A DNA stretch of 64,000 nucleotides from Martinezella lusitana (GTDB lineage Bacteria; Pseudomonadota; Alphaproteobacteria; Rhizobiales; Rhizobiaceae): assembly GCF_014207095.1 (NCBI RefSeq), contig NZ_JACHBG010000004.1, forward strand, positions 372,001-436,000, written 5' to 3'. Both the position numbers and the translations under genes were made by a program. The notes beneath the pieces are model-generated. The model had not been told where the DNA came from, searched no databases, and saw nothing but the letters and a program-made list of their open reading frames with translations. Positions 8,013-15,889 of the stretch are shown one piece after another. Position 1 is the stretch's first letter. Every line of letters starts with the position of its first letter.

Positions 8013-10478
8013 ATGTCGTCTTCGCTCAATGATAACTTCACCATCGATCTGGCCGGGTCATGGAGGCTGACGTCTCCCGACAGCGATCATTCGCTGTCCA
8101 TGTCTCTGCCTGGTGACGTCCATTCCGCGCTGCATGCGGAAGGGCTTATTCCCGACCCCTATTTCGCGCGCAACGAAGAGGTCGTGCAATGGGTCGCCAA
8201 GCAGGACTGGGAGCTGACGCGCAGCTTCAAGCTCGATGATGTCGACGGAGACTGGTATCTCGACATCGATTATCTCGATACGGTCGCCAGCGTCTACGTC
8301 AATGATGCGCTCGTGCTGGAGGCGAACAACTGCTTCCAGCGCTATCGTCCCGATGTCTCGAAGGCGCTCAGGACAGGCGAGAATACCCTTCGCATCGTCC
8401 TGCATTCAAGCATTTCGGCCGGCTCCGCCCTGCAGGCGAAGCAACCGTTCTACATTCCCTACAGCACCGGCAATTCGCCGATTCCGAATGGTAACATGCT
8501 GCGCAAACCGCAGTGCCACTTCGGCTGGGACTGGAACATCGCAATCGCGCCGCTTGGTCTTTATGGCACCGTTGCGCTGAAGAAGCTTGAGATCGCCCGG
8601 ATCGAAAATCTCGTCACTCAACAGATTCACAATGACGACGGCTCGGTTGACCTCAAGGTGACGGTGGCGTTGTTTGCCAAGGGGACCGGGATCGCGCAGC
8701 TCCATTTTATGCTCGATGATGAGCGGGTGCGTCTCGATGTCGGCGTCAATGCCGGCGAAACGTCGATCACCCACTTCTTCCACATAGACAAGCCCAAGCT
8801 CTGGTGGCCGGCCGACAATGGCGAGCAGGCGCTTTATGCCCTATCCGTGGAAACCAATTTTGAAACCGTCACCCGGCAGATCGGCCTGCGCACGGTCGAG
8901 TTGATTACCACCGAGGATGAGGCGGGTAGCCGTTTTGCTTTGAAGGTCAATGGTCGTGAGATCTTTGCGCGCGGGGCAAACTGGATTCCGGCCGATGCGC
9001 TGTTTTCCCGCTCCAACCCGGCCGCGACCGAGGGTCTGCTGCAATCGGCCGTCGACGCCAATATGAATGCGATCCGCGTCTGGGGCGGCGGCTTCTATGA
9101 GCATGACTGGTTTTACGACACCTGCGACCGGCTGGGGCTCATGGTGTGGCAGGACTTTATGTTCGCCTGCAATCTCTATCCGTCGACGGGTGACTTCCTG
9201 GAAAATGTCGAGGAGGAGGTCGGCTATCAGGTTCGCCGTCTGGCGACGCATCCGTCCATCGTTCTCTGGTGCGGCGACAACGAACTGGTGGGCGCGCTTA
9301 CCTGGTTCGAGGAGTCCCGCAAAGACCGTGATCGCTACCTCGTCTCCTATGATCGCCTGAACAGGACGATCGAGAAGGCGATGAAGAAGGCGCTGCCGGA
9401 CGCGATCTGGTGGCCGTCGAGCCCGGCTTCGGGCTATCTCAACTTCGGCGACGCATGGCATGCCGACGGCTCGGGCGACATGCATTACTGGTCGGTCTGG
9501 CACGAAAATAAGTCTTTCGACAATTATCGCACCGTGCAGCCGCGCTTCTGCTCGGAGTTCGGCTTCCAGTCCTACACCTCGCTGCCTGTTATCAAGACCT
9601 ATGCCGAGGCGAAGGATATGAATATCGCCTCTCCGGTCATGGAGCTGCACCAGAAAAATGCCGGCGGCAACGAGCGGATTGCCGGCACGATGTTCCGCTA
9701 TTTCCGTTTCCCGAAGGACTTTCCGAATTTCGTCTATTTGAGCCAGGTCCAGCAGGGCCTCGCGATCAAGACGGCGGTGGAATATTGGCGGTCGCTGAAG
9801 CCTCATTGCATGGGCACCATCTACTGGCAGCTCAACGACACCTGGCCAGTGGCTTCTTGGTCCAGCCTGGATTACGGTGGCCGGTGGAAGGTGATGCATT
9901 ATCTGGTGCGGCGCTTCTTCCAGCCAGTATCTGTTGCGGCCATTCCCTCCGAAGACAGCAAGACGATCCGCTTCTCTCTGGTCAACGACACCAATGCGGA
10001 TGTCACGGCCGATATCTCCGTCTCGCTCTTGAAGCTCAATGGCGAGCGGGTGCCGCTCAGCACGGCGCATGCCGCCTGTACGACGGATGCGGCTGTCACG
10101 GCCTTGTCGATCGATGCGGACCAGATACCGGCGGATTGCCTGCTGGCGTGGCGTTTCACCGCATCGAACGGCATGGGCGGCGAGGGGCATTATGTCCACG
10201 GCACCTACAAGGCGCTCGAGCTTCAGCCTGCCGGTCTGACGGTGCTGAGGGAGGAGAAGGAGGAAAACGGGACAGTGGAGCTCACCGTCACCGCAAAGGG
10301 ACTTGCGCTGTTCGTGATGATCGAGAGCGAAATCGAGGGACGTTATTCCGACAACGCCTTCGATCTTGCCGCCGGCGAGAGCCGCCGCATCGTTTTCACG
10401 CCGGCCAAACCCATTGCAGGTGGCGCCCCTGCATTCCGCATCTACGATTTGCAATCCAGTCAGTCGGTGGACAGCTAG
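8013..10478 (+). CDS. beta-mannosidase, glycoside hydrolase family 2
   Basis: 821 aa from ATG 8013 (GGGGAGG upstream). GH2 architecture: an N-terminal jelly-roll sugar-binding domain, an Ig-like domain, then a TIM barrel with RVWGGGFYEHDWFYDTCDRLG, the acid/base motif WCGDNE (Glu424) and the nucleophile motif CSEFGFQS (Glu515). No signal peptide is visible, so it probably acts in the cytoplasm on imported beta-mannosides (EC 3.2.1.25). It lies 56 bp after the ABC ATPase gene, in the same orientation. Exact substrate specificity (mannosides versus other beta-glycosides) cannot be read from motifs alone. Confidence 0.88.
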   Translation: MSSSLNDNFTIDLAGSWRLTSPDSDHSLSMSLPGDVHSALHAEGLIPDPYFARNEEVVQWVAKQDWELTRSFKLDDVDGDWYLDIDYLDTVASVYVNDALVLEANNCFQRYRPDVSKALRTGENTLRIVLHSSISAGSALQAKQPFYIPYSTGNSPIPNGNMLRKPQCHFGWDWNIAIAPLGLYGTVALKKLEIARIENLVTQQIHNDDGSVDLKVTVALFAKGTGIAQLHFMLDDERVRLDVGVNAGETSITHFFHIDKPKLWWPADNGEQALYALSVETNFETVTRQIGLRTVELITTEDEAGSRFALKVNGREIFARGANWIPADALFSRSNPAATEGLLQSAVDANMNAIRVWGGGFYEHDWFYDTCDRLGLMVWQDFMFACNLYPSTGDFLENVEEEVGYQVRRLATHPSIVLWCGDNELVGALTWFEESRKDRDRYLVSYDRLNRTIEKAMKKALPDAIWWPSSPASGYLNFGDAWHADGSGDMHYWSVWHENKSFDNYRTVQPRFCSEFGFQSYTSLPVIKTYAEAKDMNIASPVMELHQKNAGGNERIAGTMFRYFRFPKDFPNFVYLSQVQQGLAIKTAVEYWRSLKPHCMGTIYWQLNDTWPVASWSSLDYGGRWKVMHYLVRRFFQPVSVAAIPSEDSKTIRFSLVNDTNADVTADISVSLLKLNGERVPLSTAHAACTTDAAVTALSIDADQIPADCLLAWRFTASNGMGGEGHYVHGTYKALELQPAGLTVLREEKEENGTVELTVTAKGLALFVMIESEIEGRYSDNAFDLAAGESRRIVFTPAKPIAGGAPAFRIYDLQSSQSVDS

Positions 10479-10583
10479 CTGGCGGCCACCTTGCTGATGG
10501 ATTGAACTATCGCGCCGCATCGGCGGCGCTTTCGGGGCCACAAGCCCAGGACAGACGGCCCGGAGGCCATTGGAGGAGTATCG

Positions 10584-11345
10584 ATGACGAAACTTGGATT
10601 TCAGCTTTATAGCGCCCGCAATTTCCAGCCCTATTCGGAGATCTTTGTAAAGCTCGGCAAGGCCGGCTATGCCGAAGTGGAAGGCTTTGGCGGCATTTAT
10701 GCCGATCTCGACGAGACGGGCCTCAAGAGCCTGCGCGCGGAACTCGACAGGAACGGCCTGCGGATGGCAAGCGGCCATTTCAGCCCGGACTTCCTTGACG
10801 GCGAAGTGCAGAAGTCGCTCACCATCGGCAAGGTCCTTGGCATGGATTCGATCTACGCGCCGCATATCGCTGCCGATCAGCGTCCGACCGATGCCGCCGG
10901 CTGGCGCACTTTCGGCAAGCGCCTGCATGAAATGAGCAAGCCCTACAAGGATGCGGGCTTCGAATTCGGCTGGCACAACCACGACTTCGAATTCGTCAAG
11001 CAGGCGGACGGCTCGCTACCAATCGAGCAGATCTTTGAAGCTGCACCGGATATTTCCTGGGAAGCAGATATCGCCTGGGTCGTCCGTGGCGGCGGCGATC
11101 CCTTCGCCTGGATCGAAAAGCTCGGTCCGCGTATCACCGCCGTTCACGTCAAGGACATTGCGCCGGTTGGCGAGAACAAGAACGAAGACGGCTGGGCCGA
11201 TGTTGGCCACGGCACGGTTCCGTGGGCAAAGCTGCTCAAGGCGCTCGCCGGCACCAAGGCCAAGCACTTCATCGTCGAACACGACAATCCGAGCGACGTC
11301 GATCGCCTGATCACCCGCTCCATCGCATCCTTCAAGAGCTTTTGA
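10584..11345 (+). CDS. sugar phosphate isomerase/epimerase (xylose-isomerase-like TIM barrel)
   Basis: 253 aa, ATG 10584 with GGAGGAG. AP endonuclease 2/xylose-isomerase-like fold: LGFQLYSAR at the N-terminus, GWHNHDFEF, a metal-site DIAWVVRGGGDP region and HVKDIAPVG. Members isomerise or epimerise sugars or keto-sugars using a divalent metal. It overlaps functionally with the Gfo/Idh gene that starts 11 bp downstream; paired genes of this type process oxidised (3-keto) sugar derivatives in several bacteria. The true substrate is unknown. Confidence 0.8.
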   Translation: MTKLGFQLYSARNFQPYSEIFVKLGKAGYAEVEGFGGIYADLDETGLKSLRAELDRNGLRMASGHFSPDFLDGEVQKSLTIGKVLGMDSIYAPHIAADQRPTDAAGWRTFGKRLHEMSKPYKDAGFEFGWHNHDFEFVKQADGSLPIEQIFEAAPDISWEADIAWVVRGGGDPFAWIEKLGPRITAVHVKDIAPVGENKNEDGWADVGHGTVPWAKLLKALAGTKAKHFIVEHDNPSDVDRLITRSIASFKSF

Positions 11346-11356
11346 GGCACTTCCAC

Positions 11357-12490
11357 ATGACTAAGGAACTTGGCGTCGGTATCATCGGATGCGGCAACAT
11401 CTCAACCACCTACTTCTCGCTCTCACCGCTCTTCAAGGGCCTGAAGGTGCTGGCCTGCGCGGATATCAACATGGATGCGGCGCGCGCGCGCGCCGAGGAA
11501 TACAAGGTCAAGGCCCAGACCATTGACGAACTGCTCGCCAATGACGAGCTTGACGTCATCGTCAACCTGACCATCCCGGATGCGCATTTCCCGGTTTCCA
11601 AGCGCATCCTCGAGGCGGGCAAGCACGTCTATTCCGAAAAGCCGCTCGTGCTCACGCTGGAGCAGGGTGAGGAGCTGCGCCGCATCGCCAAGGAAAAGGG
11701 GCTGGCTGTCGGCTGCGCTCCGGACACCTTCCTCGGCGGCGCCCATCAGCTCGCCCGCAAATTCATCGATGACGGTGGCATCGGCCGCATCACCTCTGGG
11801 TCTTGCCATGTGATGAGCCCAGGCATGGAAATGTGGCATCCGAACCCGGACTTCTTCTTCCTGCCCGGCGGCGGCCCGATCCTCGATCTCGGCCCGTACT
11901 ACGTTGCCAATCTGATCAACCTGATCGGTCCGGTGAAGCGAGTGGGTGCGATGACCTCGATGGCGTCGCCGACCCGCACCATCACCAGCCAGCCGCGCAA
12001 TGGCGAGATCATCCCGGTGAAGACGCCGACGACGATCCAAGCATTGCTGGAATTCGTCAGCGGTGCGCGGATCACGTTGACGGCAAGCTGGGATGTCTGG
12101 TCTCATCGCCATGCCAATATGGAGCTCTACGGCACCGAAGGCTCGCTCTATGTGCCCGATCCGAATTTCTTCGGCGGCATCGTCGAGGCGAGCGGCCGCG
12201 ACAAAGACATCAAGCCGCTGGAAAATTGGGCGCATCCTTTCGGCATCGTCAATCAGGAAAGCCCGAACGGCTCGCGCGCCAACTATCGCACCGCTGGCCT
12301 TGCCGATATGGCAGCATCGCTGATCGACGGGCGCGATGCGCGTTGCTCGCTCGACCGCACCCTGCACGGCGTCGATGTCATGACCTCGATCCTGAAGTCC
12401 GGCGAGGAAGGCCGTTTCATCGATCTGACCACGACCTGCACGCAGCCTGCAGCCCTTGGCATTGAAGAAGCGCAGGCACTCTTGAAGTAA
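11357..12490 (+). CDS. Gfo/Idh/MocA family oxidoreductase
   Basis: 377 aa from ATG 11357. The N-terminal Rossmann fold begins VGIIGCGNIS, followed by the family signature EKPLVLTLEQG (catalytic Lys) and the C-terminal alpha/beta substrate domain with GGGPILDLGPYYVANLINLIG, where the His commonly found in this loop is replaced by Tyr. It is likely an NAD(P)-dependent sugar or sugar-derivative dehydrogenase acting with the upstream isomerase. A strong hairpin terminator follows, ending this transcription segment. The longer upstream in-frame extension overlaps the preceding gene and is unlikely. Confidence 0.85.
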   Translation: MTKELGVGIIGCGNISTTYFSLSPLFKGLKVLACADINMDAARARAEEYKVKAQTIDELLANDELDVIVNLTIPDAHFPVSKRILEAGKHVYSEKPLVLTLEQGEELRRIAKEKGLAVGCAPDTFLGGAHQLARKFIDDGGIGRITSGSCHVMSPGMEMWHPNPDFFFLPGGGPILDLGPYYVANLINLIGPVKRVGAMTSMASPTRTITSQPRNGEIIPVKTPTTIQALLEFVSGARITLTASWDVWSHRHANMELYGTEGSLYVPDPNFFGGIVEASGRDKDIKPLENWAHPFGIVNQESPNGSRANYRTAGLADMAASLIDGRDARCSLDRTLHGVDVMTSILKSGEEGRFIDLTTTCTQPAALGIEEAQALLK

Positions 12491-12509
12491 GCGCAATAAA
12501 AGCTAGTTT

Positions 12510-12539
12510 GCGCGCGGGTGACCAACCCGCGCGCTTTTT
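12510..12539 (+). terminator. rho-independent terminator after Gfo/Idh gene
   Basis: Perfect 10-bp stem GCGCGCGGGT / ACCCGCGCGC, 5-nt loop, then TTTTT. It lies only 20 bp before the next start codon. Confidence 0.9.
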
Positions 12540-12559
12540 CATCTCGAAGGAATTCCACC

Positions 12560-13591
12560 ATGGCCTGGCAACCGGCATCCGATCGCTATTCGAAAATGAA
12601 GTACAACAGAACCGGCCGTTCCGGTCTGAAGCTGCCGGCCGTTTCGCTGGGGCTTTGGCACAATTTCGGCGGCGACACGCCGCACGATCGCAAGGTCGAC
12701 ATGTGCCGCACGGCTTTCGACCTCGGCATTACCCATTTCGACCTCGCGAATAATTACGGGCCGCCTCCCGGCAGCGCAGAGACTGCCTTTGGCGAGATCC
12801 TGCGCACCGACTTCGCCGGTCTGCGCGACGAACTGATCATCTCCTCCAAGGCAGGCTACGACATGTGGCCGGGTCCCTATGGCGAATGGGGCAGCCGCAA
12901 GTATCTGATCGCCTCCTGCGACCAGAGCCTGAAGCGCATGGGTCTCGACTATGTCGATATCTTCTATTCGCACCGCTTCGATCCCGATACGCCGCTCGAA
13001 GAAACCTGCGGCGCGCTCGATCATATCGTCCGCTCGGGCAGGGCGCTTTATGTCGGCATTTCCTCCTACAACTCGCAGCGCACGCGCGAGGCTGCAGCGA
13101 TCCTCAAAGATCTCGGCACGCCATGCCTGATCCATCAGCCGAGCTACTCCATGCTCAATCGCTGGGTCGAGGATGACGGTCTGGTGGAGACGCTCGAAGA
13201 TCTCGGCATCGGCTCCATCGTCTTCTCGCCGCTGGCACAAGGCATGCTGACGACGAAGTATTTGGGCGGCATTCCGGACGATAGCCGTGCAGCCCAGAAC
13301 CACTTCCTGAAGCGCGACTTCATCCGCCCGTCGATCATCGACAATATAAGAAAGCTCAACGAGATCGCCGAGAAGCGCGGCCAGACGCTGGCCCAGATGG
13401 CGATCGCCTGGGTTCTGCGCGGCGGCCGCATCACTTCCGCTCTGATCGGCGCCAGCCGCTCGTCGCAGATTGTCGATTGCGTCAAGGCGCTCGACAATCG
13501 CGAGTTCACGGCAGAAGAGCTGAAGCAGATCGACATCTACGCCAAGGAGGCTGACGTCAATCTCTGGGCCAAGTCGGCTGAGAGGGACTGA
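12560..13591 (+). CDS. yghZ: L-glyceraldehyde 3-phosphate reductase-like aldo/keto reductase
   Basis: 343 aa, ATG 12560 with AAGGA upstream. Closely resembles E. coli YghZ/Gpr along its length: RYSKMKYNRTGRSGLKLPA, SLGLWHNFGG, the catalytic-region THFDLANNYGPPPGSAE, the conserved Lys in SSKAGYDMWPGPYG, FYSHR and the C-terminal IGASRSSQI cofactor-binding segment. The family reduces L-glyceraldehyde 3-phosphate and other aldehydes with NADPH. Here it is bracketed by terminators, so it probably has its own promoter although it lies within the sugar locus. Confidence 0.87.
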   Translation: MAWQPASDRYSKMKYNRTGRSGLKLPAVSLGLWHNFGGDTPHDRKVDMCRTAFDLGITHFDLANNYGPPPGSAETAFGEILRTDFAGLRDELIISSKAGYDMWPGPYGEWGSRKYLIASCDQSLKRMGLDYVDIFYSHRFDPDTPLEETCGALDHIVRSGRALYVGISSYNSQRTREAAAILKDLGTPCLIHQPSYSMLNRWVEDDGLVETLEDLGIGSIVFSPLAQGMLTTKYLGGIPDDSRAAQNHFLKRDFIRPSIIDNIRKLNEIAEKRGQTLAQMAIAWVLRGGRITSALIGASRSSQIVDCVKALDNREFTAEELKQIDIYAKEADVNLWAKSAERD

Positions 13592-13599
13592 TCATCTGA

Positions 13600-13627
13600 A
13601 ACGCCCGGAACTGGTTTCCGGGCGTTT
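13600..13627 (+). terminator. terminator after aldo/keto reductase gene
   Basis: Stem AACGCCCGGAA / TTCCGGGCGTT with a short loop and a T-run. Confidence 0.88.
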
Positions 13628-13672
13628 TTGCTTTTGCCGGTGCTTATCGTGGTCTCTGGAGGAGGGAGCTTC

Positions 13673-15283
13673 ATGATCCGCAATCCAATCCTGCCGGGGT
13701 TCAACCCCGATCCGTCCATCTGCCGTGTCGGCGAGGACTATTATATCGCTACCTCGACCTTCGAATGGTATCCCGGCGTGCAGATCCATCATTCGCGTGA
13801 TCTGGTGAACTGGACGCTCGTCAGGCGGCCGCTCGAGCGCGCGTCGCAGCTCGACATGCGCGGCGAGCCCGACAGCTGCGGCATCTGGGCGCCTTGCCTC
13901 TCCCATGCGGACGGTCAGTTTTGGCTCGTCTACACCGATGTGAAGCGCTACGACGGCAACTTCAAGGATGCCCATAATTACATCGTGACGTCACCGACCA
14001 TCGAAGGCGAATGGTCCGAGCCGGCCTATGTGAATTCCTCGGGCTTCGATCCCTCGTTGTTCCACGATGATGACGGACGCAAGTGGTTCGTCAACATGCA
14101 GTGGAACCATCGCACAGAGAGCTATGGCGGCTCACCGAAGACGCCGGCTTTCGACGGTATCCTGCTGCAGGAATGGGATTCGGCGGCGAAATCCCTGAAA
14201 GGCCCAATCAGGAACATCTTTGCAGGCACGGAGCTGGGGTTGGTCGAGGGGCCGCATCTCTTCAAGCGTGACGGCTGGTACTACTTGACCACGGCGGAAG
14301 GCGGCACCGGCTACGATCACGCGGTAACCATGGCGCGTTCCCGCGACATCGCCGGCCCTTACGAACTGCATCCGAACCTATACCTGATCACCTCGAAGGA
14401 TCGTCCGGAAGCGGTCTTGCAGCGTGCCGGTCACGGCCAATATGTCGAGACGCAGGATGGCCAGTTCTATCATACGCATCTTTGCGGCCGGCCTTTGCCA
14501 CCGCATCGACGCTGCACACTCGGTCGCGAGACCGCCCTGCAGAAATGTGTTTGGAAAGAGGATGGCTGGCTCTATCTTGAGAACGGTACCAGCGTGCCCG
14601 ATGTCGAGGTCGCTGGCCTGAATGGCGCCCGACGCATCGAGAAGCCCCACCGCAGCGGCTATAATTTCGACGAGCGCACACTTCCGGCGGATTTCCAGTG
14701 GCTGCGCACGCCGCAGCCGGAGCGCATCTTCAGCGTGACGGAGCGTCCCGGCCATTTGCGGCTTTTCGCCCGTGAAAGCATCGGCTCCTGGTTCGAGCAG
14801 TCGCTTGTGGCACGCCGGCAGGAGCATCATAATTTCCGCGCCGAGACCGTCATCGACTTCGAGCCCGATACCTATCAGCAGGTTGCCGGCCTGACGCATT
14901 ACTACAATCGCTTCAAGCTGCACGCCATTGCCGTAACCCTGCATGAGAAGCTCGGTCGCTGTGTCACTATCCTGACCTGCCCAGGAGACTATCCGAACGG
15001 TCGCTTGAGCTTTCCGATCGCGGGCGGTGTAGCCGTGCCGGACGGACGGATACAGCTTGCCATGGAAGTGCATGACAATGATTTGCAGTTCTTCTGGCAG
15101 GCGGAAGGCATGGGCGCGTGGCAAGCGATCGGACCGGTGCTCGACGCCGGCGTCATCTCCGATGAGGGCGGGCGCGGCGAACACGGATCCTTCACCGGCG
15201 CCTTCGTCGGCATGTTTGCCTTCGATACGTCAGGCCGGGCAAAGACGGCGGATTTTGACTGGTTCAACTACGATGAACTGTAA
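13673..15283 (+). CDS. beta-xylosidase/arabinosidase-like glycoside hydrolase family 43
   Basis: 536 aa from ATG 13673 with GGAGGGAG upstream. GH43 five-bladed propeller: the catalytic base Asp13 in GFNPDPS, the pKa-modulating Asp126 in GFDPSLFHDDDG and the acid Glu192 in LGLVEGPHLFKRDGWYYL are all visible. The second half is a concanavalin-like beta-sandwich typical of xylan 1,4-beta-xylosidases. No signal peptide, so cytoplasmic cleavage of imported xylo- or arabino-oligosaccharides is likely. The start was chosen by the Shine-Dalgarno and the family N-terminus IRNPILPGFNPDP. Confidence 0.9.
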   Translation: MIRNPILPGFNPDPSICRVGEDYYIATSTFEWYPGVQIHHSRDLVNWTLVRRPLERASQLDMRGEPDSCGIWAPCLSHADGQFWLVYTDVKRYDGNFKDAHNYIVTSPTIEGEWSEPAYVNSSGFDPSLFHDDDGRKWFVNMQWNHRTESYGGSPKTPAFDGILLQEWDSAAKSLKGPIRNIFAGTELGLVEGPHLFKRDGWYYLTTAEGGTGYDHAVTMARSRDIAGPYELHPNLYLITSKDRPEAVLQRAGHGQYVETQDGQFYHTHLCGRPLPPHRRCTLGRETALQKCVWKEDGWLYLENGTSVPDVEVAGLNGARRIEKPHRSGYNFDERTLPADFQWLRTPQPERIFSVTERPGHLRLFARESIGSWFEQSLVARRQEHHNFRAETVIDFEPDTYQQVAGLTHYYNRFKLHAIAVTLHEKLGRCVTILTCPGDYPNGRLSFPIAGGVAVPDGRIQLAMEVHDNDLQFFWQAEGMGAWQAIGPVLDAGVISDEGGRGEHGSFTGAFVGMFAFDTSGRAKTADFDWFNYDEL

Positions 15284-15421
15284 GGGTGCGATGGCTCGCT
15301 GCGATGTGCAGCAAAGGCTGTAAGCTATCGTCTTCATTGCCGAATTGTAATTCGACTGTCAGATTCGTTTCATGTTTGTCACGATAAGAGTGCGCACAGA
15401 TTCTGAAATGAGGAAACACCA

Positions 15422-15751
15422 ATGAGAAAAATCTTCACCGTCCTTCTTACGGTGTCCATCCTGGCGATGCCGTTCGCTGCGACAGCGCAAGTCAAGCCGG
15501 CGCCAGCCGGCAAGCAAGCCGTCGCTGCCGAGAAGGAGGTGGTGAAGAAGAAGGTCGTCGTGCGCAAGGGCGGCTGGGTGAAGGGGCGGCGTTTGTCGGC
15601 TTCTGATCGGCGTCGTGCGGTGGAAATCGACTATCGCGCCTTGCAGCTGTCGACGCCGCCGCGCGGCTATCATTGGGTTCGCATCAAGAACAACTTCCTG
15701 CTCGTCGGCATTACGAGCGGCCTGATCTCCAAGGTGCATGAAGCCCGGTAG
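15422..15751 (+). CDS. RcnB-family periplasmic protein
   Basis: 109 aa with a signal peptide (residues 1-22, ending ATAQ). The middle is Lys/Val-rich, and the C-terminal segment PPRGYHWVRIKNNFLLVGI followed by TSGLI matches the RcnB/NRB family. E. coli RcnB helps nickel/cobalt homeostasis; many rhizobial paralogues are small periplasmic proteins of unknown function. It stands alone between the GH43 gene and a terminator. Confidence 0.7.
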   Translation: MRKIFTVLLTVSILAMPFAATAQVKPAPAGKQAVAAEKEVVKKKVVVRKGGWVKGRRLSASDRRRAVEIDYRALQLSTPPRGYHWVRIKNNFLLVGITSGLISKVHEAR

Positions 15752-15781
15752 TTCCAGCACTGTCATCGACGGATTTTGAGA

Positions 15782-15808
15782 GGGCGCCTTTCGGGGCGCC
15801 TTTTTTCA
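15782..15808 (+). terminator. terminator after RcnB-like gene
   Basis: Hairpin GGCGCC-TTTCGG-GGCGCC followed by six T. Confidence 0.9.
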
Positions 15809-15837
15809 TATCATCAAACGCACGATTGCCTGGAATC

Positions 15838-15866
15838 AAAATCCCCGGCGTTTAGCCGGGGATTTT
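15838..15866. terminator. terminator after GPR-like gene (bidirectional form)
   Basis: AATCCCCGGC / GCCGGGGATT stem, 5-nt loop, A-run on one side and T-run on the other. It lies just beyond the stop of the reverse-strand giant gene. Confidence 0.85.
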
Positions 15867-15889
15867 CAGTATCCTTGCTTGTCCGGATC

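Noticed and set aside
8841..10982. 713-codon minus-strand open frame
   Set aside because: Antisense to the beta-mannosidase and isomerase genes, both of which have clear catalytic motifs and ribosome-binding sites.
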